A stretch of 64,000 bases of DNA from Streptomyces sp. ASQP_92 (lineage in GTDB: Bacteria; Actinomycetota; Actinomycetes; Streptomycetales; Streptomycetaceae), in assembly GCF_025399895.1 (NCBI RefSeq), contig NZ_JAODUA010000012.1:1-64000 (forward strand), written 5' to 3'. Below, in pieces: positions 9,467-18,728 of the stretch; the stretch's first letter is position 1, and each line of letters starts with the position of its first letter. Below the pieces are notes generated by a model, which was given only the letters and a program-made list of their open reading frames with translations, was not told the DNA's origin and did no database searches. A program made the translations under genes and the position numbers.

Positions 9467-10828
9467 TCAGCCGCGGACGATCGCCAGGACCTCGTCACGG
9501 ACCTTGGCCATCGTCGCGGCGTCGCGGGCCTCCACGTTCAGGCGGAGCAGGGGCTCGGTGTTGGAGGCGCGCAGGTTGAACCACCAGTCCTGGGCGGTGA
9601 CGGTCAGGCCGTCGAGCTCGTCCAGGGTGAGGCCGTCCTGGCCCTCGTAGGCGGCGCGGACCGCGGCCGCGCGGGCCGTCTGGTCGTCGACCGTGGAGTT
9701 GATCTCGCCCGAGCCCGCGTAGCGGTCGTACTGGGCGACGAGCGCGGACAGGGTGCCCTCCTGGCCGCCGAGCGCGGCCAGGACGTGCAGCGCGGCGAGC
9801 ATGCCGGTGTCGGCGTTCCAGAAGTCGGCGAAGTAGTAGTGCGCGGAGTGCTCGCCGCCGAAGATCGCTCCGGTGGCCGCCATCTCCTGCTTGATGAAGG
9901 AGTGGCCGACCCGGGTGCGGACGGGGGTGCCGCCGTTCTCCCGGACGACCTCGGGGACGGACCAGGAGGTGATCAGGTTGTGGATCACCGTGCCGCCGGG
10001 GTGGCGGGCGAGTTCGCGGGCCGCGACCAGGGCGGTGATCGCGGAGGGCGAGACGGGCTCACCCCGCTCGTCGACGACGAAGCAGCGGTCGGCGTCGCCG
10101 TCGAAGGCGAGGCCGAGGTCGGCGCCCTCGGCGATGACGCGGGCCTGGAGGTCCACGATGTTGGCCGGGTCGAGCGGGTTGGCCTCGTGGTTGGGGAAGG
10201 TGCCGTCCAGCTCGAAGTACATCGGCACCAGGTCCAGGGGCAGGCCTTCGAACACGGTGGGCACGGTGTGCCCGCCCATGCCGTTGCCCGCGTCGACCAC
10301 GACCTTGAGGGGGCGGATGGCGGAGAGGTCGACGAGGGCCTTGAGATGGGCCGCGTAGTCCGTCAACGTCTCGCGCTCGACGATCGTGCCCGCCTTCGCG
10401 GCCACGGCGGGCGCGCCCTGCTCGGACCACCGCTCGACCAGCGCGCGGATCTCGGCGAGGCCGGTGTCCTGGCCGACCGGGGCCGCGCCCTTGCGGCACA
10501 TCTTGATGCCGTTGTACTGGGCCGGGTTGTGCGAGGCGGTGAACATCGCGCCCGGCAGGTCCAGGGCGCCCGAGGCGTAGTAGAGCTGGTCGGTGGAGCA
10601 CAGGCCGATGAGGGTGACGTCCGCGCCCAGGGCGGACGCTCCGCGCGCGAAGGCCGCCGAGAGGCCGGGCGACGAGGGGCGCATGTCGTGGCCGACGACG
10701 ATCGCGTCGGCCTGGGTCACGGTGACGAAAGCGGCGCCGAACAGCTCGGCGAGGGACTCGTCCCACTGATCCGGCACCACTCCGCGGACGTCGTACGCCT
10801 TCACGATCTGCGACAGATCAACAGCCAC
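9467..10828 (-). CDS. manB: Phosphomannomutase/phosphoglucomutase
   Basis: 453-aa cytosolic alpha-D-phosphohexomutase converting mannose-6-P to mannose-1-P (often also glucose). All family signatures are present: the phosphoserine loop TASHNPAQYNG, the Mg2+ loop DGDADR, the sugar-binding GEHSAHYYF and the C-terminal phosphate site RASNTEPLLR. GTG 10828 (VAVDLSQIVKAYDVRG) is chosen because GGGAAGG lies just upstream; the longer ORF runs back into a non-coding purine-rich stretch. It is the first enzyme gene of the manB-Trm112-SIS-manA series. Confidence 0.95.
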   Translation of the reverse strand: MAVDLSQIVKAYDVRGVVPDQWDESLAELFGAAFVTVTQADAIVVGHDMRPSSPGLSAAFARGASALGADVTLIGLCSTDQLYYASGALDLPGAMFTASHNPAQYNGIKMCRKGAAPVGQDTGLAEIRALVERWSEQGAPAVAAKAGTIVERETLTDYAAHLKALVDLSAIRPLKVVVDAGNGMGGHTVPTVFEGLPLDLVPMYFELDGTFPNHEANPLDPANIVDLQARVIAEGADLGLAFDGDADRCFVVDERGEPVSPSAITALVAARELARHPGGTVIHNLITSWSVPEVVRENGGTPVRTRVGHSFIKQEMAATGAIFGGEHSAHYYFADFWNADTGMLAALHVLAALGGQEGTLSALVAQYDRYAGSGEINSTVDDQTARAAAVRAAYEGQDGLTLDELDGLTVTAQDWWFNLRASNTEPLLRLNVEARDAATMAKVRDEVLAIVRG

Positions 10829-11078
10829 GGCCCAGCCTTCCCTGATGTCCTTGCCGACACCCTCCCCGGGGCGCCGACCGGTCTCCCAAACTACCGGGCG
10901 CCGCCTGGGAACAGGGCACAGCTTCGGTGGACCCGGAAACGACCGCGCCAACTCGGCGGCGGTGTCCGGGGGTTCGGGGCAGGGGCCGAGAACGGCGCGA
11001 GGAACGCGAGGAACGAGAGGAAGGGGACGGCGGGAAAGGCGCGGGTGCCGGAGGCCGGAAGGGCCCGGGTGTCCGACG

Positions 11079-11498
11079 TCAGGACTCGGGCGAGCGCAGG
11101 ACGCGGAGATGGCCTCGGCGGCCGACCTCGACGGGGTCCGCCGCGCGCGCTCCGCCGGCCTCGGCGGCGCGCTCCTGGGGGCGGGCGGCCTCGCGTACGG
11201 CGTTGGCAAGCGCTTCCAGGTCGTCGCCGCTGGGGCGGGACGGGGCGGAGGCGTCGGTCAGCCGGACCACCTCCCAGCCACGGGGTGCGGTCAGCCGCTC
11301 GCTGTGCTCGGCGCACAGGTCGTAGCAGTGGGGCTCGGCGTAGGTGGCGAGCGGACCGAGAACTGCGGTCGAGTCCGCGTAGACGTACGTCAGTGTCGCG
11401 ACGGCAGGGCGGCCGCACGCGGTGCGCGAACAGCGACGTACAGGGCTCACGACGTTGGACGGTACCGCACTCTTGACCGGGCCGCGACGACTCTCCAC
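11079..11498 (-). CDS. DUF3499 family protein
   Basis: 139-aa actinobacterial protein of unknown function. The core CSRTACGRPAVATLTYVY followed by PHCYDLCAEHSERL has Cys and His spacing that suggests a small zinc-binding fold, and the last 50 residues are Ala/Arg-rich. A shorter start at the internal Val (VSPVRRC) is possible. The gene lies 250 bp upstream of manB on the same strand and is regularly found there in Streptomyces. Confidence 0.82.
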   Translation of the reverse strand: MESRRGPVKSAVPSNVVSPVRRCSRTACGRPAVATLTYVYADSTAVLGPLATYAEPHCYDLCAEHSERLTAPRGWEVVRLTDASAPSRPSGDDLEALANAVREAARPQERAAEAGGARAADPVEVGRRGHLRVLRSPES

Positions 11499-11782
11499 CA
11501 GCTCACTCCCCCGTGTCGCACTGTGAGCTCGGGCACAGGGACCGTCCGGGCAACTGCGCTGACCTGCACGGGAACAGAGGGCACCGGGCCCTTACCCGCC
11601 TTCTGGCGGGCGCCACTTGAGAATGATCCGGTCAAAGCACATCAAATCGTCGCCATCGAGCGGGCCGGTAACCGCTCACTCCCGCGGCCGAAATGGTCAT
11701 CCGGCGACAGAGCCCCGACTTGCGCCCTCCGGGGCCGTCGCCGCGATCCTCACCGGCCCCGGAGGGCTACGCTGCGTCAGTG

Positions 11783-12259
11783 ATGGACAGTTCCAGTTCA
11801 GCCGAAGGTACTGGCTCCCGTTCGGGGCCCCGGCGCCGCGACCGGCACGGCCGTGGCATGCGCGGGCCCGTGGCACCGCCGCAGGTGCCGCTCTCGGTCA
11901 GCAGGGCCGAGACCTTCCGCGATCTCGTGCTCGACTCGGTGGAGCGCCTGGAGCGCCGCTGGCCGCAGCTCGCGGAGGTGGAGTTCCTGATCAGCGACGT
12001 GCCGTTCAAGGACGCCCCCACCGCCGAGGACGACGGGGAGCCCGAGGCCTGGAGCGACGAGGCGGTGCCCCTCGGGCGCGCGGTCGCGGCCGGCAAGGAC
12101 CGGCCCGCCCGGATCCTGGTCTACCGCAGGCCGGTGGAGATCCGCACCAAGAACCGGGACGAGCGGGCCCTGCTCGTCCACGAGGTCGTGGTCGAGCAGG
12201 TCGCCGAACTCCTGGGTCTGGCACCGGAGTCGGTCGACCCCCGGTACGGGCAGGAGTGA
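11783..12259 (+). CDS. Metallopeptidase-family (zincin-like, DUF1025) protein with altered HExxH motif
   Basis: 158-aa protein of the minimal zincin-like family. The ATG at 11783 (MDSSSSAEGTG) was chosen over the longer frame. A basic disordered N-terminus of about 40 residues precedes the domain (FRDLVLDSVERLERRWPQLAEV). The expected metal site HExxH reads HEVVVEQ, so the second His is replaced by Val. Either the protein is not a classical metallopeptidase or it uses other ligands. It is divergent from DUF3499, and its stop is 12 nt from the convergent DUF5719 gene. Confidence 0.8.
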   Translation: MDSSSSAEGTGSRSGPRRRDRHGRGMRGPVAPPQVPLSVSRAETFRDLVLDSVERLERRWPQLAEVEFLISDVPFKDAPTAEDDGEPEAWSDEAVPLGRAVAAGKDRPARILVYRRPVEIRTKNRDERALLVHEVVVEQVAELLGLAPESVDPRYGQE

Positions 12260-12271
12260 GCGCGAGGCCCG

Positions 12272-13825
12272 CTACTTCCCGAGGACCGAGAGGTCCTGGG
12301 CGGCGGCCGGCACCGCGACCGTGCCCTTGTCGTCGGCCGGGGTCTGCACCGTGAACATCGGGACGCCGTCCTGGGTGATCGCCAGCGTGCGCGCCGCGTA
12401 GACGGGGCCGCCGTTCGCGTCGGGCTCGATGGTCAGCGCGTAGGAGCCCTTGAGGCCCTGAGGGGCCGGCGGGTCGACGGCGAGGGTGGTGCCCGCCTTA
12501 ACGGTGTACGTCTTGGACTGCGGCTCGCCCCCCTCGGTGCCGGCGGAGGAGGTGACCTTCACCGTGGCGTCCTTGGCGCCGGGCGCCGTCAGGGTGAGCG
12601 TCGAGGCCTTGGCGCGGTTGTCCGTGACCGTCGCGCGCGTGCCCACCGGAGCGGTCGCCGGGATGAAGGCGACCTCCTGCTTGTCGCTCGTGCCCCGGAC
12701 CACGCGCAGCGCCGCGACAACCGGAGTGCCACCGTCCGAAACCGGGCTGAGCACAAGGGAACCCGACTCGCCCCTCGTGACGTTCTTGAGATCGAAGGAC
12801 GCCGTCATCCCCGATTTCACATGGACGCTGTCCAGCCCCACCGGTGTGAAGCTGCTCCCCTTGCTCGCCAGCTTCACCTTGAGGTCCGCGTCGTCCGCTC
12901 CCTGGGCGTGCACGATCAGGCGTACGTCGGTGGCGTCTGCCGGGATGCCCGGCAGCACCTGGGTGGGGGCCGCGTCCGCCGAGGCGGCCAGCCAGTCCGC
13001 GCCCGCCTTCGCGTCGGTGGCCTGCACCGCCGCGCCGACCCGGCCCGCCCGGGTCGTGACATGCACCGTCAGATCGTCGGCCACCGTGCCGGTCAGGGTG
13101 GAAAGGAGAACGGGAACGCTCGACTTGGCGGGGATCGTGATGCCCTCGCCGACGTCGGCCTTGAGGGGACCGTCCTTGCCGAAGAGCTCGATGTCGGCGA
13201 CGGCCGCGGTGTCGTCCGGGTTGGTGAGGTGGACGTAGTCCTGGCGGTCCTTGGCCGTGGACGCGCCGGGGAACCAGAAGTCGGCGTCCGGCGCGGAGCA
13301 GGCGATGCCGAGCAGGGCGCGGCCGACACCACCGGTGATCTGGGTGGTCTGCTGGGCGGCCCAGCCCGGGGCCAGCGATCCGTCGGCCGAGCCGGTGAGG
13401 GCGGGCGCGTCGGCGCCGGACACGGTGGTGGCGACGGGCTTGCCGGGCTCCTTGAGGGAGATGACCGGCTTGTCGGAGGCGGGCTTCGTGGACGCCTTCT
13501 TGTCCTTGCCGTCCTTGGCCTTGCCGGTCGAGGGGGCGCCGGAGTCGGCGGGCGGCGGGACCGCCGGGGTCAGGGTCGCCGTGGCCGGCTTGCCCTGTGG
13601 GGCGCCCTGCGCCGGGGACTTGGGGGTGACCGCCGTGTACGTCGTCTGGGCGAGGTCGGAGTTGCTGGGCGCCGGGCACAGCAGGCTGGAGCGTTCGACG
13701 GGCAGGCGCGCCGGGGACGTGGCGGAGGTGTCGGCCGGGCCCGCGGGTGCGGTGAGCGAGGCGAAGCCGGTCAGCGCGGCCAGCGCGACGGCCCCCGCGG
13801 CGAGGGAGAGGGTGGTGCGCTTCAC
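12272..13825 (-). CDS. DUF5719 family secreted/membrane-attached protein
   Basis: 517-aa protein of an actinobacterial family with unknown function. A signal peptide or anchor covers residues 1-30 (MKRTTLSLAAGAVALAAL). A Ser/Pro/Lys-rich linker spans about 70-130, then beta-rich repeats run to the end (for example DDTAAVADIELFGKDGPL). The gene starts inside the stop codon of the large glycosyltransferase (ATGA overlap, 13822-13825), so the two are translationally coupled. This suggests the extracellular protein works with the glycosyltransferase at the membrane; that is inference. Confidence 0.85.
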   Translation of the reverse strand: MKRTTLSLAAGAVALAALTGFASLTAPAGPADTSATSPARLPVERSSLLCPAPSNSDLAQTTYTAVTPKSPAQGAPQGKPATATLTPAVPPPADSGAPSTGKAKDGKDKKASTKPASDKPVISLKEPGKPVATTVSGADAPALTGSADGSLAPGWAAQQTTQITGGVGRALLGIACSAPDADFWFPGASTAKDRQDYVHLTNPDDTAAVADIELFGKDGPLKADVGEGITIPAKSSVPVLLSTLTGTVADDLTVHVTTRAGRVGAAVQATDAKAGADWLAASADAAPTQVLPGIPADATDVRLIVHAQGADDADLKVKLASKGSSFTPVGLDSVHVKSGMTASFDLKNVTRGESGSLVLSPVSDGGTPVVAALRVVRGTSDKQEVAFIPATAPVGTRATVTDNRAKASTLTLTAPGAKDATVKVTSSAGTEGGEPQSKTYTVKAGTTLAVDPPAPQGLKGSYALTIEPDANGGPVYAARTLAITQDGVPMFTVQTPADDKGTVAVPAAAQDLSVLGK

Positions 13826-16800
13826 TGCTGACTCCCGTCGGGGCGGTGCGGCTGCTGCTCGGGCGGCTCGGGCGGGTACCCGTAGCCGTACGGGTCGTAC
13901 GAGCCCTCCGGCGGCGGCTGTTGGGCGTCCGGCTGCGCGTAGGGGTCATACGCCTGCGCGCCGCCCTGCCCGCCGCCGTACTGTCCGTCGCCGTACTGCT
14001 GCTCCCCCAACTGCCCTTCGCCATCGGGGACTCGGGGGTACGAGCCGTCCGGGTAGTGCTGCTCGGGATAGGACGCCTGGGTGTACTGGCCGTCGGCGTA
14101 CTGGCCGTCGGGGTACTGCTGGTAGCCGGGGTAGTGCTGCTGGTACGGGTCGTAGCTCTGCCGCGCCTGCTGGTCGTGCTCCGCGGTGTCGGCCGGGGAG
14201 GCGGTGGCGTACTGCGCCGTTTCCCATTCCCCGTACGCGGGCTGCTGGGGCACCTCGGCCGGGCGGGCCGGCTGCTCGGGGGACGAGCCCTCGGTTTCGG
14301 CCTCGGCCTGGGCGCGGAGCCTGCGGGCCCGCCTGCCCTCACCGGCGACCGGCTGCGCCGGGACGGCGGCCGGGGCCTGCTCCGGCTCGGGCAGGTCGTC
14401 GTCGATCTCCCGGCGCCGGCCCGGCAGGGCCAGCACGAGCAGGACGAGGGCGAGCGCGGCCTGGGTCCAGATCCACACCGTGTGGGTGAACGGGGCGTCA
14501 TAGGTGACGTTCAGGCGGCCCGCCCCGGCGGGGAGTTCGAAGCCCTGGGCCCAGTCGTCGACGGTGGTCTTCTTGAGCGCCTTGCCGTCGAGGGTGGCGC
14601 TCCAGCCGGGGGCCGCCGTGTCGGCGATCCGCAGGACGCGGCCCGCCTCGCCGGCCGGGACGGTGGTGTGGATCTCGACGGGGTCGGCGGCGACCGGCAG
14701 GGTCTCGCCGCCCTTGGCCGGGACGATCACCGCGCGGGCGACCTGGCGGTCCACCCGCCACAGCGCGCTGCCGTCGAGCTGGCTGAGCCGGGTAAGACCG
14801 GGTGTCGAGTCCAAGGTGCGGGCGAACGCGCGGGGCGCGCCGTCGCGGACCAACACATAGCGCACGGCGAATCCGCTGAGCTGGCTCGACTGGTCGGCGC
14901 CGGAGCCCGCGACGAGGTTGGAGACGACCTTGCCCAGCCGGGCGTCGCCGCTGCCGGACGCGGCGAGTTCCGCGTCGCCGAGCTGCGCGCCGGAGCCCCT
15001 GACCAGGGTGTAGGCGACCTTGGCGGGCGAGGTGCCGCCGAGGACCAGGGTGCGGGCCTGGTCACGGGTGCCGCTCTCCTCGGCGACGAACGCCGGCACC
15101 TGTACGGGGTTGCGTCGCTTCAGCGGGCCGTCGGCGCCGCCGATCATCCAGTGCGCGGCGCTGTACACCGGGCCGAGCGCGGCCGCGAGCGCGATCAGCG
15201 CGGCGACCGGCTGGCGCCAGCCGAAGCCGTGCCCGGCGACGCGGGTGCGGCCGTACTCGGCGCCGAGCGAGGCGGCGGCGAGCAGCGCGAGCCCGTACAC
15301 GAGGGTGGCCGGGCCCGCCCAGGCGCTCCGGTTCGCCAGGACCGCGAAGAGGAATCCGGTCAGCGCGACGACCCAGGAGGCGCGGATGGCGAAGGCGCGC
15401 TCCTCGCGGAGCAGCGCGGCGAGCGCCGCCCCGACGATGCCGATGAGGAGCAGCCCGCCGACCGTCTTGGGCCCGCCGGGACTGGCCCCGAGCAGGTCGA
15501 GCGCACCGGCCGAGCCGTCGCCGTACTCCAGGCCCGCCTCCTTGAGGAAGCCGGACGGCGCGGTGAGCAGGGTGAGCGACCAGGGCGCGAGCATCAGCAC
15601 AGGGGTGCCGACGGCGGCCAGCAGGCGCAGCCCGTACGCCGTGATGTCGCTCCGGCGCAGCACGAGCACGCCGAGGCCGAGCAGCACCGCGAGCGGCCAT
15701 ACGACGGGGGTGAACGCCGTCGCGACGGTCAGGAGCAGTGCGTACGTCCAGGTGGCGCGCCAGCTGCCGCGCGCCCCGTCGCCGCGGAACCCGGCGGCCG
15801 ACACACCGGCCCGGGCGATCAGCGGCAGCAGGATCGCGAGGACGGCGGTGCCGAGCCGGCCCGCGGCGAGCGCGCCGGTGGCGGCGGGCAGGAACGCGTA
15901 GGCGATGGCCGCCCAGGCGCGCAGTTGGCGCGAGGCGACGAGGGGGCGGGAGGCGAAGTAGGCGGTGAGCCCGGCCAGCGGGACCGAGCAGACCAGGAGC
16001 AGGGTCAGCGCGAAGCCGGTGGAGCCGAAGCAGAGCGCGGACAGCACGGCGAGGATCGCGAGGTAGGGCGGGGCCGTCTGGGTGCCGCCGGCGCCGATGG
16101 GGTGCCAGGCGTCGGCGTAGCGGCCCCACAGGTTGCCGATGTGGTCGGGCGCGGGCAGCAGGGCGCCGCCCATGAGGGTGCCGCCGCCGAGCAGATTGCG
16201 GCAGGCGACCAGGGAGACGACCAGGAGGAGCGCGAACAGGACCGGCGCGGGTTTGCGGGCGATCTTCTTGAGGCGGGCGAACTGCTCGATCTCCAGGAAG
16301 TCGGCGTCGTCGCCGCCGGGCCCCGATTCGACGGCGCCGTGCCGGGAGCCGCCGGTGTCCTCGGTGCCCGCGCCGAGGCTGCCCGCCACCGATTCGACGG
16401 TGGCGCGGATGGTGGCGCCGGGCGGCGGGAACAGGGGGCGCAGCTCGCCGGCCTCGACGCCGCTCTTGCCGCGCTTCTTGCGTCCGGCGAGGATCCGGCC
16501 GGGCCGCAGCAGGGTGGCGAAGAGGCCCATGACCTCGTCGACGGCCTGGCCCGGCACCTTGCCCAGGAGGTAGGCGACGGTGCGCAGGACCGTGCCGACC
16601 ACGATGCGCAGGAACACGTAAGGGAGCAGCGCGGGGCGGGAGTTGACGAGCATGGTGTAGACGGCGCCGGCCTTGTCGACCCGGTGCGGGTTGACGACCG
16701 AGCGGCCCGCGCAGTCGACGGTGCGCCGTTCGCGGGCGGCGGCCTCCGCGTGGCGGACCGCGGCGTCGGGGGCGACCAGAACGGTGTGTCCGGCCGCGTG

Positions 16801-17565
16801 GGCGCGCCAGCACAGGTCGACGTCGTCTCGCATGAGGGGCAGTCTTCGGTCGAAGCCGCCGAGTTCCTGCCACACGTCGCGGCGGATCAGCATGCCCGCG
16901 GACGACACGGAGAGGACCGGGCGGACCTGGTCGTGCTGGCCCTGGTCCTGTTCGCGCCGGTCCAGACCCGTCCAGCGGCGCCCGCTGTGGGCGATGGAGA
17001 CGCCGACTTCGAGGAGTTGCTTGCGGTCGTACCAGCCGCGCAGCTTGGGGCCGACGATCGCGGCCTGGGGGTTGGAGTCGGCGACGCGCAGCAGTTCGGC
17101 GAGCGCGTCGGGCTCGGGCGCGCAGTCGTCGTGGAGCAGCCAGAGCCACTGCACGGGCTCGCCGTGCGGGAGTTCGGGCAGGTCGTAGCTGTCGTCGCGC
17201 CAGGTGCGCGAGACGGGGTCCCAGCCGCTGGGCCGCTTGAGGTAGGCCAGTTCCTCGGGGCCGAGCACGGGCGCGGTGCGGGCCGCCTCCTCGACGGCGG
17301 CGCCGAATCCGGTGCGGCGGGCGAGGTGCAGGACGCGTTCGGCGCCGAGGGCCTCGGTGACCAGGCGCGCGGAGTCGTCGGCGCTGCCGGTGTCGGCGGC
17401 GTAGGCGTTCTGTACGGGGCGTTCCTGGCCGAGGAGTCCGGCCAGGACGTCGGGGAGCCAGCGTGCGCCGTCGTGCGAGACGAGGACGGCGGTGACGACA
17501 TGGCGGGGGAACTCGGGAGTCGTGGCCGCCTCGTACGGGGCCGTCGACTGGCTGTGCACGGACAT
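13822..17565 (-). CDS. Large membrane glycosyltransferase, family 2 N-terminal domain
   Basis: 1247-aa protein. A GT2 domain occupies about residues 20-330 (VVTAVLVSHDGARWLPDVL; acidic HDDC motif; MRDDVDLCWRAHAAG), so it uses an NDP-sugar. A long multi-span region (about 12-14 helices, residues 430-870) and an extracytoplasmic beta-rich part follow. A last helix near 1070 precedes a 180-residue cytoplasmic tail rich in Tyr, Gln and Pro with PDGQY-type repeats. Start is ATG 17565 (MSVHSQSTAPYE) after GGAGGGG; the longer ORF is rejected. It is coupled by ATGA to DUF5719. Arabinogalactan-type or other lipid-linked glycan transfer is likely; the sugar is unknown. Confidence 0.9.
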   Translation of the reverse strand: MSVHSQSTAPYEAATTPEFPRHVVTAVLVSHDGARWLPDVLAGLLGQERPVQNAYAADTGSADDSARLVTEALGAERVLHLARRTGFGAAVEEAARTAPVLGPEELAYLKRPSGWDPVSRTWRDDSYDLPELPHGEPVQWLWLLHDDCAPEPDALAELLRVADSNPQAAIVGPKLRGWYDRKQLLEVGVSIAHSGRRWTGLDRREQDQGQHDQVRPVLSVSSAGMLIRRDVWQELGGFDRRLPLMRDDVDLCWRAHAAGHTVLVAPDAAVRHAEAAARERRTVDCAGRSVVNPHRVDKAGAVYTMLVNSRPALLPYVFLRIVVGTVLRTVAYLLGKVPGQAVDEVMGLFATLLRPGRILAGRKKRGKSGVEAGELRPLFPPPGATIRATVESVAGSLGAGTEDTGGSRHGAVESGPGGDDADFLEIEQFARLKKIARKPAPVLFALLLVVSLVACRNLLGGGTLMGGALLPAPDHIGNLWGRYADAWHPIGAGGTQTAPPYLAILAVLSALCFGSTGFALTLLLVCSVPLAGLTAYFASRPLVASRQLRAWAAIAYAFLPAATGALAAGRLGTAVLAILLPLIARAGVSAAGFRGDGARGSWRATWTYALLLTVATAFTPVVWPLAVLLGLGVLVLRRSDITAYGLRLLAAVGTPVLMLAPWSLTLLTAPSGFLKEAGLEYGDGSAGALDLLGASPGGPKTVGGLLLIGIVGAALAALLREERAFAIRASWVVALTGFLFAVLANRSAWAGPATLVYGLALLAAASLGAEYGRTRVAGHGFGWRQPVAALIALAAALGPVYSAAHWMIGGADGPLKRRNPVQVPAFVAEESGTRDQARTLVLGGTSPAKVAYTLVRGSGAQLGDAELAASGSGDARLGKVVSNLVAGSGADQSSQLSGFAVRYVLVRDGAPRAFARTLDSTPGLTRLSQLDGSALWRVDRQVARAVIVPAKGGETLPVAADPVEIHTTVPAGEAGRVLRIADTAAPGWSATLDGKALKKTTVDDWAQGFELPAGAGRLNVTYDAPFTHTVWIWTQAALALVLLVLALPGRRREIDDDLPEPEQAPAAVPAQPVAGEGRRARRLRAQAEAETEGSSPEQPARPAEVPQQPAYGEWETAQYATASPADTAEHDQQARQSYDPYQQHYPGYQQYPDGQYADGQYTQASYPEQHYPDGSYPRVPDGEGQLGEQQYGDGQYGGGQGGAQAYDPYAQPDAQQPPPEGSYDPYGYGYPPEPPEQQPHRPDGSQQ

Positions 17566-17694
17566 CGAGGTACGGGCCCCTCCGCCCCGGAAGGCTGCTG
17601 TGCTGACTGCGGTCGGCGCGGCCGGTGTTGTGAGACGGGCTCTGACGTGACCGGAGTGCCGTGGACAGCGCCCCACACTAACGGCTGCCACACA

Positions 17695-17737
17695 AACGGT
17701 CCGCCGTCTGCGAGCGGGGCGCAGACGGCGGACCGTT
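17695..17737 (-). terminator. whiB terminator
   Basis: A perfect 18-bp stem, AACGGTCCGCCGTCTGCG (17695-17712) and its complement (17720-17737), with a 7-nt loop. It is 75 bases beyond the whiB stop on the minus strand and is followed there by a short T-rich run. Confidence 0.88.
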
Positions 17738-17811
17738 GGTTGTGTACGGAGTTGGGCGGTTTGGGGTGCCCGGGGTGGTCGCCGAGGGTCGGGCGGCGGA
17801 CTTCTCCGGCC

Positions 17812-18075
17812 TCAGACGGCGGCCTTCTTCAGACGCCGGCGCTCGCGCTCGGACAGGCCGCCCCAGATACCGAACCGCTCGTCGTTGGCGAGTGCGTACT
17901 CGAGGCATTCCGAACGCACTTCGCAGGCGAGGCAGACCTTCTTCGCCTCTCTGGTGGAGCCGCCCTTTTCGGGGAAGAAGGATTCGGGGTCGGTCTGGGC
18001 GCAGAGGGCCCGTTCCTGCCAGCCGAGCTCCTCTTCGGCCTCGTCGACCAGCAGTTCCTGAAACAGCTCGGTCAT
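17812..18075 (-). CDS. whiB: WhiB family iron-sulfur transcriptional regulator
   Basis: 87-aa Wbl protein. Four cysteines at 25, 48, 51 and 57 (C-x22-CxxC-x5-C) would ligate a [4Fe-4S] cluster. The turn motif GIWGG (69-73) and the basic ERRRLKKAAV tail for DNA contact follow. Length and acidic N-terminus match WhiB itself, which controls sporulation septation in Streptomyces aerial hyphae, acting with WhiA. Start ATG 18075 has GAGGGGCGC upstream. A candidate promoter lies about 75 bp upstream and a strong hairpin follows the gene, so it is monocistronic. Confidence 0.95.
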   Translation of the reverse strand: MTELFQELLVDEAEEELGWQERALCAQTDPESFFPEKGGSTREAKKVCLACEVRSECLEYALANDERFGIWGGLSERERRRLKKAAV

Positions 18076-18148
18076 GTGCGCCCCTCGTCTGTCTTTTGCT
18101 GCCCCGTGATGTTGCCGTTACCGAAACCGGCCGAACGACACGAGTGAA

Positions 18149-18178
18149 ATTACAAGTGTGCGGATCCGGGCGAGTCAA
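18149..18178 (-). promoter_or_regulatory. Candidate whiB promoter
   Basis: On the minus strand TTGACT (18173-18178) and TGTAAT (18149-18154) are separated by 18 bp, a good fit to a housekeeping-type promoter. This gives a leader of roughly 65-70 nt before the whiB ATG. whiB is known to have more than one promoter; only this one is visible to me. Confidence 0.6.
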
Positions 18179-18562
18179 GCCGAGATCTGCTATTGGGTCC
18201 CGTATTCACTCTGCGGAACCAAGGCTTTGCGGAAAGTGTTCAAATCAGCCAAAAGGTGACACATGCCACTGGCTCACGCCACCACCTCTCGCGCCGATCC
18301 GCCCGGTTCCCGTTCGAGTGCAACCAGAGGGGAGGACGAGACGAGTGTTGATCTTGTTGCGCCCGGTACCCCGAAAGCGGCCCGGATCACATTCGGATCA
18401 CGAGAAAATGACGACGTTTGATTGCCCGTCTGCTGCGCCACATCTCCCGCCTCAGGACTGCACAAACCTTTCTCCGGCCCCAGTAACCGGATGAGGTGAA
18501 ACAATGCCGCCAAATCGGTCATTGAGTTGACAACAGACTCATGAGCCGGTCTCCTGGATCGC
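18179..18562. other. AT-richer intergenic region between whiB and the cysteine dioxygenase leader
   Basis: About 380 bp without a credible gene and markedly less GC-rich than its surroundings. It must contain promoters in both directions. A TTGACA at 18527-18532 (plus strand) has no recognisable -10 at the expected distance. Confidence 0.5.
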
Positions 18563-18649
18563 ATGTCAGCGACCACAGCGCACCGAGCGACCCACGTCCG
18601 TGGGTTCCGCAGCGCTGTCCAGGCGCGCTGTTGCTGTTCGAGCTGTTGA
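18563..18649 (+). CDS. Cysteine-rich leader peptide upstream of cysteine dioxygenase
   Basis: 28-codon ORF beginning ATG TCA GCG and ending with the residues ARCCCSSC before TGA 18647-18649. Three consecutive Cys codons plus a fourth two codons later, right before the stop, are very unlikely by chance in this genome. The ribosome site is weak, so translation may be leaderless or inefficient. It precedes the cysteine dioxygenase gene by 134 nt, and hairpins lie in between. Poly-cysteine leader ORFs that sense cysteine supply are known in mycobacteria; this one fits that model. Confidence 0.75.
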   Translation: MSATTAHRATHVRGFRSAVQARCCCSSC

Positions 18650-18697
18650 TCCCGCACCGCTTTCCCGTGCGATCCAGCTTCTCCCCCCGCCACCCCT

Positions 18698-18728
18698 GAG
18701 ACGCCACGCGTCCGGGCGGCCGCGTCTC
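18698..18728 (+). promoter_or_regulatory. Hairpin between leader peptide and cysteine dioxygenase
   Basis: GAGACGC (18698-18704) pairs with GCGTCTC (18722-18728) around a GC-rich 17-nt loop. It is a candidate attenuator stem whose folding could depend on ribosome position on the upstream leader ORF. A second, bulged hairpin can form at about 18647-18675. Confidence 0.4.

Noticed and set aside
13846..18147. A 1433-codon plus-strand frame opposite the large glycosyltransferase
   Set aside because: Antisense shadow: no family motif, composition typical of reverse-complemented GC-rich code, and conflicts with a gene that has clear GT2 motifs. The frames at 3422-6352 and 50972-54532 are rejected for the same reason.
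18527..18555. TTGACA as the -35 of the cysteine dioxygenase leader promoter
   Set aside because: No TANNNT-like -10 is found 16-18 bp downstream, so the promoter cannot be assigned from sequence.
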